Origin: an uncultured Erythrobacter sp.
Lineage (GTDB): Bacteria; Pseudomonadota; Alphaproteobacteria; Sphingomonadales; Sphingomonadaceae
Length of the DNA: 64,000 bases
NCBI GenBank assembly: GCA_947493165.1
Contig: CANLPY010000001.1
Span: 992,001 to 1,056,000 of the forward strand
Direction: 5' to 3'
Positions 44,155 through 51,418 of the stretch are shown here, in pieces. A program made the position numbers and the translations under genes. Within the stretch, counting starts at the first letter, position 1, and each line of letters starts with the position of its first letter. The notes beneath the pieces are model-generated. The model did no database searches. It was not told where the DNA came from and saw nothing but the letters and a program-made list of their open reading frames with translations.

Positions 44155-45330
44155 ATGGATATGGCGGCCGCGCCTATAGTGCCTGATACCCCTATGACCT
44201 CTGCCCCACTTGATGGGTGGAGCGATGGCATGCATGCGCTTCCCGCGGCCCAGATCAACCGATCAGCCTTTGTCGCTCCGCTTGATGAGTTGACCAATCA
44301 TGCTGCAGAGCCCAATCCCTTTTTCGAGGAATGGTTTCTATCGGCATCGCTCGCGAGCTTGCCAGATGCGAAAAATACTCAGCTATTTGCCTATATCATC
44401 GGCGGCGAGTTGCTGGGCCTTATCCCGATTGAACAAAGCCTGCGCTATTACGGCTATCCCGTCCCGCATTACGGCACTGCGCTGCATGACAATTCATTCT
44501 GCGGCGCGCCTTTGATCGCATGCGGGCATGAGGTCGATTTTTGGCGCACATTGTTCACAGCATTCGACACGCGATCAGGGCCAGCGCTGTTCCTCCACTT
44601 GCCCTTGATGCCCGCTGGCGGTCCGGTGGCAGAGGCGTTGCGCGAAGCCCTGCATGAACAAGGTCGTTCGCACGCCATCGTCCACAGCGAAGAACGCGCC
44701 ATGCTGGATGCAGAACTTTCGCCTGAGGAATATCTCAACGCCTCAATGTCAGCGAAAAAGCGCAAGGAATTGCGCCGCCAGCATAAAAGGTTGGCCGAAG
44801 AAGGCACTTTAAGTGTTGAGCGGTTGGAAGGCGAAACGAACCTTGCCCTATGGACGCAGGAATTCCTCTCGATCGAGCGTGCCGGATGGAAAGGCGCAGA
44901 AGGCTCTGCCCTCGCTAGTGCGACTGAAACAGAGCAATTCTTCACGAAGGCCCTGGCTGGTGCAGCAAGCGCTGGGAGGCTTGAACGGGTCGCATTAAGG
45001 GTCGATGGGCGCGCAGTGGCGATGCTCGCCAATTTCCTGACCCCGCCCGGTTCATACAGTTTCAAGACCGCTTTTGACGAACGCTACAAGCGATATTCCC
45101 CCGGCCTTCTGCTTCAGCTTGAAAATCTCGAAGTTTTGAGCAGCGAACTGATTGAATGGACCGATAGCTGTGCCGCCGAAGGACACTCAATGATCGAACG
45201 CTTGTGGCGCGAGAAGCGCACTCTGCATAGCTATAACGTGGCCATTGGCGGAAAACTGCGCCGAGCCGTGTTTGAGCGATTGATGCGGCGCGAAATGCGC
45301 GCAAGTAAAGTTCAGGGGAAAACCGAATGA
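44155..45330 (+). CDS. CelD/FemX-like GNAT acyltransferase (first of a pair)
   Basis: A 391-residue protein of the BcsL/CelD-type GNAT_6 group. The core is around residues 195-330: 'MSAKKRKELRRQHKRLAEEG', 'FLSIERAGWKGAEGSAL', 'ALRVDGRAVAMLANFL', 'FKTAFDERYKRYSPGLLLQ'. The pattern K-x-R-K-E-L-R-R is typical of these peptidyl/aminoacyl-type acyltransferases. Substrate is unknown; relatives act in cellulose acetylation, peptidoglycan bridges or lipid synthesis. Its stop overlaps the next gene (ATGA). Confidence 0.82.
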   Translation: MDMAAAPIVPDTPMTSAPLDGWSDGMHALPAAQINRSAFVAPLDELTNHAAEPNPFFEEWFLSASLASLPDAKNTQLFAYIIGGELLGLIPIEQSLRYYGYPVPHYGTALHDNSFCGAPLIACGHEVDFWRTLFTAFDTRSGPALFLHLPLMPAGGPVAEALREALHEQGRSHAIVHSEERAMLDAELSPEEYLNASMSAKKRKELRRQHKRLAEEGTLSVERLEGETNLALWTQEFLSIERAGWKGAEGSALASATETEQFFTKALAGAASAGRLERVALRVDGRAVAMLANFLTPPGSYSFKTAFDERYKRYSPGLLLQLENLEVLSSELIEWTDSCAAEGHSMIERLWREKRTLHSYNVAIGGKLRRAVFERLMRREMRASKVQGKTE

Positions 45331-46247
45331 ACGCGCCGATTTCTGATCCGGCACAGTGGCAAGGAATGGATGCGTCTTCGCAGCCAATCTTTGATGCAGA
45401 AGCGCGCGAAACTTTCGCAAAGCATTATCCCGAAGGCCCTCACAGCTTGCGCCATGCGCTGGACACGCATCCTCTGTTAGAACTGGACGCGCTGGCACAG
45501 CTGGCAGAGAACCTTCCTGCAAGTTCAGTTGAATATAATCGCGGCGACCTGCCCATTGGGGTGGATGGAAAGCCAGAAAGCAATGGCCTGACGATTGGCG
45601 AGACCATCCGCAAAGTGGCCGAGGCAAACAGCTGGGCTGTGCTCAAAAATGTTGAGCAAGACGGCGCATATCACGCGCTCTTGAACGATCTTTTAGGAGA
45701 GCTGCGCGGCGAAATCGAAGCCAAGACTGGCGAGATGCTGACGCCTCAGGCGTTTATCTTCATCTCCAGCCCGAATGCCGTAACGCCCTATCACTTCGAT
45801 CCAGAGCACAACATTCTGTTGCAGATCACCGGCTCCAAAGTGATGACGCAATATCCGGCGGGCGATACCCGCTTTGCCAGCGACACGGCGCATGAGGCTT
45901 ATCATGCGGGCGGCGCGCGCGAGCTAAAGTGGGATGATGGCTTTGCAGGTCAGGGGCGCGAATGCCCACTTGGCCCCGGCGATGCCGTCTATGTCCCCGT
46001 TATGGCGCCGCATTTCGTACGCAATGGCGCGGCCAGCTCAATCTCTTTGTCGATCACATGGCGTTCTGCGTGGAGCTATGATGAAAGCGATGCGCGCTGC
46101 GCCAATGTGCTGCTGCGCCATCTGGGCTTTGCACCCAAGGCGCCGCCGCGCTGGCCGGGACAAAGCCGCGCGAAAGCGTTGGGGTTTAGGGCATGGAGGC
46201 GGTTGTTTGGACGCGCGGGCTTACCGAGTGAGGACCACGCCGTATGA
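45327..46247 (+). CDS. JmjC/cupin-8-like Fe(II) oxygenase
   Basis: A 306-residue protein. 'PNAVTPYHFDPEHNILLQITGSKVM' carries the H-x-D of the cupin-8 double-stranded beta helix. 'LGPGDAVYVPVMAPHFVRNG' carries the distal His; 'SSISLSITWRS' completes the strand. This is a competent 2-oxoglutarate/Fe(II) facial triad. JmjC-like bacterial enzymes hydroxylate proteins, ribosomal targets or lipids. It is coupled by 4-base overlaps to a GNAT enzyme on either side, which suggests successive steps on one substrate. Confidence 0.85.
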   Translation: MNAPISDPAQWQGMDASSQPIFDAEARETFAKHYPEGPHSLRHALDTHPLLELDALAQLAENLPASSVEYNRGDLPIGVDGKPESNGLTIGETIRKVAEANSWAVLKNVEQDGAYHALLNDLLGELRGEIEAKTGEMLTPQAFIFISSPNAVTPYHFDPEHNILLQITGSKVMTQYPAGDTRFASDTAHEAYHAGGARELKWDDGFAGQGRECPLGPGDAVYVPVMAPHFVRNGAASSISLSITWRSAWSYDESDARCANVLLRHLGFAPKAPPRWPGQSRAKALGFRAWRRLFGRAGLPSEDHAV

Positions 46248-47269
46248 ACGCCCCGTTTCCCATTGATACAACTGCCACGGGAACCAGCGCAACCGATCAA
46301 CTGGCAAACCAGGACGAGCCGCGCCGTGCCTTCTTAAGGGCGAAATGGTTCGCCGCCGGCACTGAACCGGCAACGCGCACACTGATCGCGCGGGATGATG
46401 ATGGCCGCGCGCTCGCTGCATTTCCGCTGCGCGCCAAGCCCATCGGCCCGATAAAAGTCAACCAAATCGCTGGAGCCTATTGGCCGTTTCGCGGTGCGCC
46501 AATCGACCACAATTGCTCCGTGGAAATGCTAGCCCAGGCCATCCAGAATAAGCAATTGGGCTCCGTTTGGCGCATTGGCCCGGTGATCGCTGATGATCCG
46601 TCGCTGCTGAAGCTGAAACAGGCAGCCGAGCAAGCCGGATGGCACGCACTGTCTCGGCCAGTTGGATCGCTGTTCGTGCTTGATCTCAAAGCCCTTACGG
46701 CATCGGGCAAATGGCCTTCCTCTAAGGGCCAGCAAAAGGATCGCTGGCGGGTCCGTCAGATGGAAAAAAGAGGCCCGGTCACCATCAGCCACTTCACTGG
46801 CGAGGATTGGACCGGCACCGCGCGGGGCGCAATTGCAACCATCGAGAGCAATTCGTGGGTCGGCCAATTGGAGCAAGGCGGCGACACCAAATTCCACGAT
46901 CCGGGCTTGCGCAAATTCTGGGAAGAGATCGCCGATGATCCCGCCATTGCCAATATGATCCGGGGCAGCCTGCTGCATGTGGGCGATACCCCGGCAGCGT
47001 TCACCTTCGGCCTTGATTGCGGCGACACGCGCTACCTGATCGCCAACAATTTTGACCAGCAATTCCACAAATTCTCGCCCGGCCGCGTGCTGCTCTATGA
47101 TGATTTCACCAGCGCCGCGGCGCGCGGGCTAGCCCGAATCGACTGGGGTCTGGGTGATGGCGGATACAAGCGGCAGATGGGTGCAGAGGAAACCTCACAC
47201 GTATCAGACATATTGTTTGTGCGCGGCGGATTGCAGACTGCGATCCTGCGCCGGGTGTGGCAACGCTAG
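46244..47269 (+). CDS. CelD/FemX-like GNAT acyltransferase (second of a pair)
   Basis: A 341-residue GNAT_6 protein related in plan to the gene at 44155. Visible are 'KGQQKDRWRVRQMEKRGPV' (R-x-R-Q-M-E-K), 'GTARGAIATIESNSWVG', 'AAFTFGLDCGDTRYLIAN', and 'NFDQQFHKFSPGRVLLYD' (the last two are the conserved acceptor/acyl-CoA strands). It ends the three-gene cassette; start overlaps the oxygenase stop (ATGA). Substrate unknown. Confidence 0.82.
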   Translation: MNAPFPIDTTATGTSATDQLANQDEPRRAFLRAKWFAAGTEPATRTLIARDDDGRALAAFPLRAKPIGPIKVNQIAGAYWPFRGAPIDHNCSVEMLAQAIQNKQLGSVWRIGPVIADDPSLLKLKQAAEQAGWHALSRPVGSLFVLDLKALTASGKWPSSKGQQKDRWRVRQMEKRGPVTISHFTGEDWTGTARGAIATIESNSWVGQLEQGGDTKFHDPGLRKFWEEIADDPAIANMIRGSLLHVGDTPAAFTFGLDCGDTRYLIANNFDQQFHKFSPGRVLLYDDFTSAAARGLARIDWGLGDGGYKRQMGAEETSHVSDILFVRGGLQTAILRRVWQR

Positions 47270-47312
47270 ATTGGCTTGACCTCTCGTCCGCGCGCCAGCA
47301 TTGCGCCCGGTG

Positions 47313-48227
47313 ATGAGCGATACTCCTTCCAATCAAGATCTGGTCGATGGGCTGGTGCGGTTGCTAACCGTGGGCCAGCAATCAGACGACGCCTATACCG
47401 GACGCCCGCAAAAAGGCGGCATGGGCCGTGTTTTTGGCGGCCAAGTGCTCGCGCAGGCATTGCAAGCTGCGCAAGCTACGGTTGGCGATGGCAAGCAAGC
47501 GCATTCTCTCCACGCCTACTTCCTGCGCGGCGGCAAAGAAGGCCCCGCCATCGACTATACGATTGCGCGCGATTTCGATGGGCGCAGCTTTTCCAATCGC
47601 CGCGTCGTTGCCAGTCAGACGAACGAGGACGGGGTCGCTAAACCGATCCTCAATCTAACCGCCAGTTTCCAAAGCCCTGAAGAAGGGCTTGAGCACACCG
47701 ACGCGCCCATGCCGGATGTGACGGGACCTGATGATCTGCGTCCCGATATGGATATTCGCCGCGAGACGGTTGAAAAGCTGGGCGACAAATTGGGCGAGGC
47801 CCAGCGCGCCTTGATGCTGCGCCCGCGACCGATTGAAATGCGCACGATTGATCGGCTGCATTGGATGAATTCTGAAAAGAAGGAACCGCGCGCACACAGC
47901 TGGTTCCGCACCGCAGCGCCTTTGCCAGATGATGCCGCGTTGCACCGCGCGGTGATCACTTACGCCAGCGACTTTACGTTGCTGGGAACAGCGGCTTTGC
48001 CCCACGGGCTTAGCTGGATGCGCGGCGAGCTGACCGGAGCCAGCCTTGACCACACTATTTGGTTCCACCGCGCAGCGCGCGCTGATGAATGGCTGCTCTA
48101 TGTCACGGATAGCCCGTGGTCAGGCGGCGGACGCGGATTTAATCGCGGACGCATTTTCAGCCAATCTGGCGATCTTGTCGCCAGCGTCGCCCAGGAAGGC
48201 ATGATCCGCAAACGGAAAGGATCGTAA
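47313..48227 (+). CDS. tesB: Acyl-CoA thioesterase II (TesB)
   Basis: A 304-residue double hot-dog protein. 'GGMGRVFGGQVLAQALQAA' and 'HSLHAYFLRGGKEGPAIDYTIARDFDGRSFSNRRVVASQ' are TesB signatures, and 'LDHTIWFHRAARADEWLLY' closes the second domain, with the catalytic Asp in 'SLDH'. It hydrolyses medium/long acyl-CoA. The ATG at 47313 is used; the ATG is four codons after an alternative start at 47301. Confidence 0.93.
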   Translation: MSDTPSNQDLVDGLVRLLTVGQQSDDAYTGRPQKGGMGRVFGGQVLAQALQAAQATVGDGKQAHSLHAYFLRGGKEGPAIDYTIARDFDGRSFSNRRVVASQTNEDGVAKPILNLTASFQSPEEGLEHTDAPMPDVTGPDDLRPDMDIRRETVEKLGDKLGEAQRALMLRPRPIEMRTIDRLHWMNSEKKEPRAHSWFRTAAPLPDDAALHRAVITYASDFTLLGTAALPHGLSWMRGELTGASLDHTIWFHRAARADEWLLYVTDSPWSGGGRGFNRGRIFSQSGDLVASVAQEGMIRKRKGS

Positions 48228-48310
48228 CGAGCTTAGCTTTGGTGCCCCGTCGCTCTAGCGAGTATAGCCAAGTGAGCGGATGCGAACGCCGACGTTTGAG
48301 ACCCAGCAGG

Positions 48311-48814
48311 CTAATGCGCGAGCAGCACCGGCAAATCAGGCTCGGTAATCGCTCTACGGGTGACACCGCCCAGCAACATTTCTGATAAGCGGGAATGCCC
48401 ATAAGCTCCCATAACCATTAGGCCGCATTCGCGCTGCTTCGCAGCCGATGCGAGCACATCTGCCGTCTTCGTTTGGCTTGCTGGCAACTCCACCATTTGA
48501 GCGTCGATACCGTACCGACTTAAGTATTTTGCGCCTTCGACTGGCGGCAAATCATGGCGATCCGGGTCTTTATCTCCCGCAACACTGGCAAGATAGGTCG
48601 CCTTGGCCGTTCGCAACATCGGAAGTGCACTGCGAAGCGCCTTGCACGCCTCTGACGAGCCATTCCAAGCGATTAACACCGGAGCGTTTACGTCAAGCCG
48701 CTTTAACTCTTCTGGGATGACCAACACAGGGCACGGCGCCTTCATGGCCAATTCGCCGACCATGCGCGATGTGCCTTTACGCTCACCAATATCATGCGGG
48801 CCAACAATGATCAC
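48311..48814 (-). pseudogene. N-terminally truncated tandem universal stress protein
   Basis: A 167-codon frame that opens inside a Usp domain: VIIVGPHDIGERKGTSRMVGE corresponds to the end of a first Usp (the G-x-x-x-x-G-S-x-x-x). A full second Usp follows ('PVLIAWNGSSEACKALRSALPML', 'VMGAYGHSRLSEMLLGGVTRRA'). The first ~110 residues of a typical two-domain Usp are missing. The frame hits a stop 11 codons upstream of the GTG, and no ribosome site is present. It may be a remnant; a short functional protein cannot be excluded. Confidence 0.7.
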
Positions 48815-48938
48815 ACTAGGAGGGTCGGCAACAGCGTCATTGATTTAAGTCAATTTCCAGAACCGTCTGATCGCACGCGCCTTGCCGCTTGAGGGCGGCG
48901 GCTGCCCAAGCTAGTCTGGCTTTCAGGAGAAAGCGCTT

Positions 48939-50480
48939 ATGCAAATCACTCGCCAGCCACCGGTTAAAACAACCCTGCAGCCGAGCAATCATCCCTACCT
49001 CTCCGGCCCGTGGACCCCAGTTCACGAAGAGGTCGACGTGGATGAATTGGAAGTGATTGAGGGCGAAATTCCGGCAGATATTGGCGGGATTTATCTGCGC
49101 AACACCGAAAATCCAGTTCACCAGCCGCTAGGCCGCCATCACCCGTTCGATGGCGATGCCATGGTGCATCAAGTCAGTATTTCGGGCGGGAAGGCGAGCT
49201 ATCGCAACCGCTTCGTGCGCACAAACTGCTTTGAGGAAGAACAGATTGCAGGCAGCGCGTTGTGGGGCGGATTGATGGACCCGGTTGGCATTTCGAAACG
49301 CCCCGGATTTGGCGCGCATGGCGGGCTGAAGGATACTGCCTCCACCGACATTCTGGTTCACGCGGGAACGGCGCTGGCGACGCTCTATCAATGCGGAGAA
49401 GCGTGGCAGATTGACCCGGTAACCTTGGATAATTTGGGCAAGGCATCTTGGGGACCGCTGGACGGAGTTTCTGCCCATCCGAAGGTTGATGAAGACACGG
49501 GCGAGCTCATGTTCTTCAACTATTCCAAACACGCGCCTTTCATGCATTACGGTGTCGTCGACCGCGCAGGAAAGCTTGTCCATTACGTGCCGATTCCCCT
49601 GCCCGGACCGCGCCTGCCGCATGACATGGCGATCACCGAGAACTGGTCGATCCTCAATGATATGCCGCTGTTCTGGGATGAAAAGCTGCTGGCGCGGGGC
49701 ATCCACGCAGCGCGCATTCACGAAGGTGTACCGACCCGGTTTGCGCTGATACCGCGCCGCGGCCAGCCAGAGGATATTCGCTGGTTCGAGGCTTCGCCCA
49801 CCTATGTCCTGCATTGGACCAATGCCTATGAAACAACCGGGCCAAACGGTGATGAGATTGTTCTAGAAGGCTATTATCAGGACAAACCCATGCCTGATCC
49901 GCTTGAGGAAGCTGGCGAATACAGCCACATGATGGCCTATGTTGATGAGCATTCCTTTCAGAGCCGCCTGCACCGCTGGCGCTTCAACTTGGAAACTGGT
50001 GAGACCATGGAAGAGCGCCTGTCTGATCGGATTGTCGAATTTGGCATGATCAACCCAGATTATCTGATGCATAGATCGCGCTACATATGGTCAACGACGA
50101 CCCGGCCGGGATGGTTCCTTTTCAATGGCTATGTCCGCCACGATACCGAGACGGGCGAGGAACAAGTCTACCAATTGCCAGACGGGGTTTATGCCAGCGA
50201 AAGCCCGATGATCCCGCGCAAACATTCTGCGTCCCCAAGTAGCGAAGCGGCAGAACGACAAGGACGCGAGGATGATGGCTATCTGATCACATTCCTGATT
50301 GATGAGAACAATGGTACATCACAGCTCGCCATCCTTGATGCAAGCGACGTAACCAAGGGCCCAATCTGCCGTGCGCGCCTGCCGCATAAGATCAGCAGCG
50401 GCGTCCATTCCACTTGGGTTGAGCATGCTCAGTTGCGAGCCGATGCGAAGTTCAAGCGCAGATTGCTCAATGCTGCTTGA
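48939..50480 (+). CDS. Carotenoid/lignostilbene oxygenase family protein
   Basis: A 513-residue protein of the carotenoid cleavage dioxygenase family. Fe-binding His lie in SAHPKVDED, LPHDMAITEN, YVLHWTNAYE and SGVHSTWVEH. N-terminal 'GIYLRNTENPVHQP' and 'HPFDGDAMVHQVSISGG' are family blocks. It cleaves a conjugated double bond in carotenoids, apocarotenoids or stilbenes. The exact substrate is not evident. It is divergent from the truncated Usp. Confidence 0.93.
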   Translation: MQITRQPPVKTTLQPSNHPYLSGPWTPVHEEVDVDELEVIEGEIPADIGGIYLRNTENPVHQPLGRHHPFDGDAMVHQVSISGGKASYRNRFVRTNCFEEEQIAGSALWGGLMDPVGISKRPGFGAHGGLKDTASTDILVHAGTALATLYQCGEAWQIDPVTLDNLGKASWGPLDGVSAHPKVDEDTGELMFFNYSKHAPFMHYGVVDRAGKLVHYVPIPLPGPRLPHDMAITENWSILNDMPLFWDEKLLARGIHAARIHEGVPTRFALIPRRGQPEDIRWFEASPTYVLHWTNAYETTGPNGDEIVLEGYYQDKPMPDPLEEAGEYSHMMAYVDEHSFQSRLHRWRFNLETGETMEERLSDRIVEFGMINPDYLMHRSRYIWSTTTRPGWFLFNGYVRHDTETGEEQVYQLPDGVYASESPMIPRKHSASPSSEAAERQGREDDGYLITFLIDENNGTSQLAILDASDVTKGPICRARLPHKISSGVHSTWVEHAQLRADAKFKRRLLNAA

Positions 50481-50545
50481 AACTTATACCGCGCGCGCGC
50501 ATTGGGTCATTGATACTGAAATTCAAACCACACGAGGCACCTGTA

Positions 50546-51157
50546 ATGGCATTCCAACTTATTGATCTTCCTTACCCTGATAGCGCGCTTGAGCCTGCGG
50601 TCTCAGCCAACACTCTGTCGTTCCATCACGGCAAGCATCACAAAGCCTACATCGACAAGATGAACGCTGCGATTGATGGGACTGCGCATGATGACGCGGC
50701 GCTCGAAGACGTGGTTAGCGCCGCACGCGGATCAAACCAGGGCCTGTTCAACAACGCTGCGCAAAGCTGGAACCATGCGTTTTACTGGCATTCAATGGCG
50801 GCAAGCGAAACCGCCCCATCAGACGAGCTGAAGGCGAAGATCGAAGCTGCATTTGGCTCAATTGATGAGTTGAAAAGCCAACTTAAGGCGCGCGGCGCAG
50901 GCCACTTTGCCAGCGGCTGGGTTTGGCTGGCGGAAAAGAACGGCGAATTGAGCGTTGAAGAAACGCACGATGGCGACACCTTAGCAGATAGCGATTTCAA
51001 CCCGCTGCTGACAATCGACGTGTGGGAGCACGCTTATTACCTTGATCACCAAAATGCGCGTCCAGCCTATCTTGACGCTGTGGTCGATCATAAGATCAAT
51101 TGGGCGTTCGCGAGTGAAAACCTTGCTCGCGGCTCAGCATGGACTTATCCTAAATAA
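50546..51157 (+). CDS. sodB: Superoxide dismutase (Fe type)
   Basis: A 203-residue SOD starting MAFQLIDLPYPDSALEP. Metal ligands are H in 'FHHGKHHKAY', H in 'QSWNHAFYWH', and D/H in 'LTIDVWEHAYYLDHQ'. The Fe-type features 'GSNQGLFNNAAQSWNHAFYW' and 'WVWLAEKNGELSV' fit FeSOD. It destroys superoxide in the cytoplasm. The ATG at 50546 follows GAGGCACC. It follows the carotenoid oxygenase gene by 65 bases. Confidence 0.95.
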   Translation: MAFQLIDLPYPDSALEPAVSANTLSFHHGKHHKAYIDKMNAAIDGTAHDDAALEDVVSAARGSNQGLFNNAAQSWNHAFYWHSMAASETAPSDELKAKIEAAFGSIDELKSQLKARGAGHFASGWVWLAEKNGELSVEETHDGDTLADSDFNPLLTIDVWEHAYYLDHQNARPAYLDAVVDHKINWAFASENLARGSAWTYPK

Positions 51158-51181
51158 GTCCATCGCCAATCGGATATGAAG

Positions 51182-51216
51182 AGGCCCGGCCCGCTTAGCG
51201 GCGACCGGGCCTTTTT
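51182..51216 (+). terminator. Terminator after sodB
   Basis: AGGCCCGG (51182-51189) pairs with CCGGGCCT (51205-51212) and is followed by TTTTT. It lies 25 bases after the sodB stop. Confidence 0.88.
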
Positions 51217-51271
51217 CATGGACTGGCCGCAGAGCGCACGGTCCAATCACTGCACAACCGAACTGGACAAT

Positions 51272-51300
51272 AAAAAAGGCCCCAGAAATCGGGGCCTTTT
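51272..51300 (-). terminator. Terminator of the 11-codon transcript
   Basis: AAAAGGCCCC (51274-51283) and GGGGCCTTTT (51291-51300) form a perfect 10-bp stem around AGAAATC. On the minus strand the stem is followed by further T. It may also act on the plus strand as a second sodB terminator. Confidence 0.85.
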
Positions 51301-51320
51301 CAATATCGACTTCTCAGATC

Positions 51321-51356
51321 TTATGAAAAGATCCAGTCCCAAATAGAACGACGCAT
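51321..51356 (-). CDS. 11-residue microprotein with perfect Shine-Dalgarno
   Basis: The reading is MRRSIWDWIFS, then TAA. AGGAGG (51363-51368) stands six bases before the ATG, an ideal ribosome site. The ORF lies between a candidate promoter and a clean terminator, so a ~110-base transcript is predicted. The peptide is basic at its N-terminus and aromatic/hydrophobic at its C-terminus with W-D-W. It could be a small membrane-active peptide, a leader, or the coding part of a dual-function sRNA. I know of no named family. Confidence 0.6.
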   Translation of the reverse strand: MRRSIWDWIFS

Positions 51357-51386
51357 AGCGAACCTCCTGTTATTGATTGCTCAGTA

Positions 51387-51415
51387 ACATTAGGTTTACC
51401 ATTTCGATTTGTAAA
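51387..51415 (-). promoter_or_regulatory. Predicted promoter of the 11-codon unit
   Basis: TTTACA (51410-51415) and TAATGT (51387-51392) are 17 bases apart on the minus strand. The start site would fall near 51380, about 12 bases before the AGGAGG. It lies immediately after the stop codon of the CHASE2-EAL gene. Confidence 0.5.
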
Positions 51416-51418
51416 GTA

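Noticed and set aside
48837-49121. Minus-strand ORF considered as the missing N-terminal half of the Usp gene
   Set aside because: Its translation does not resemble a Usp domain, and it is antisense to the carotenoid oxygenase start. A simple frameshift cannot restore the gene.
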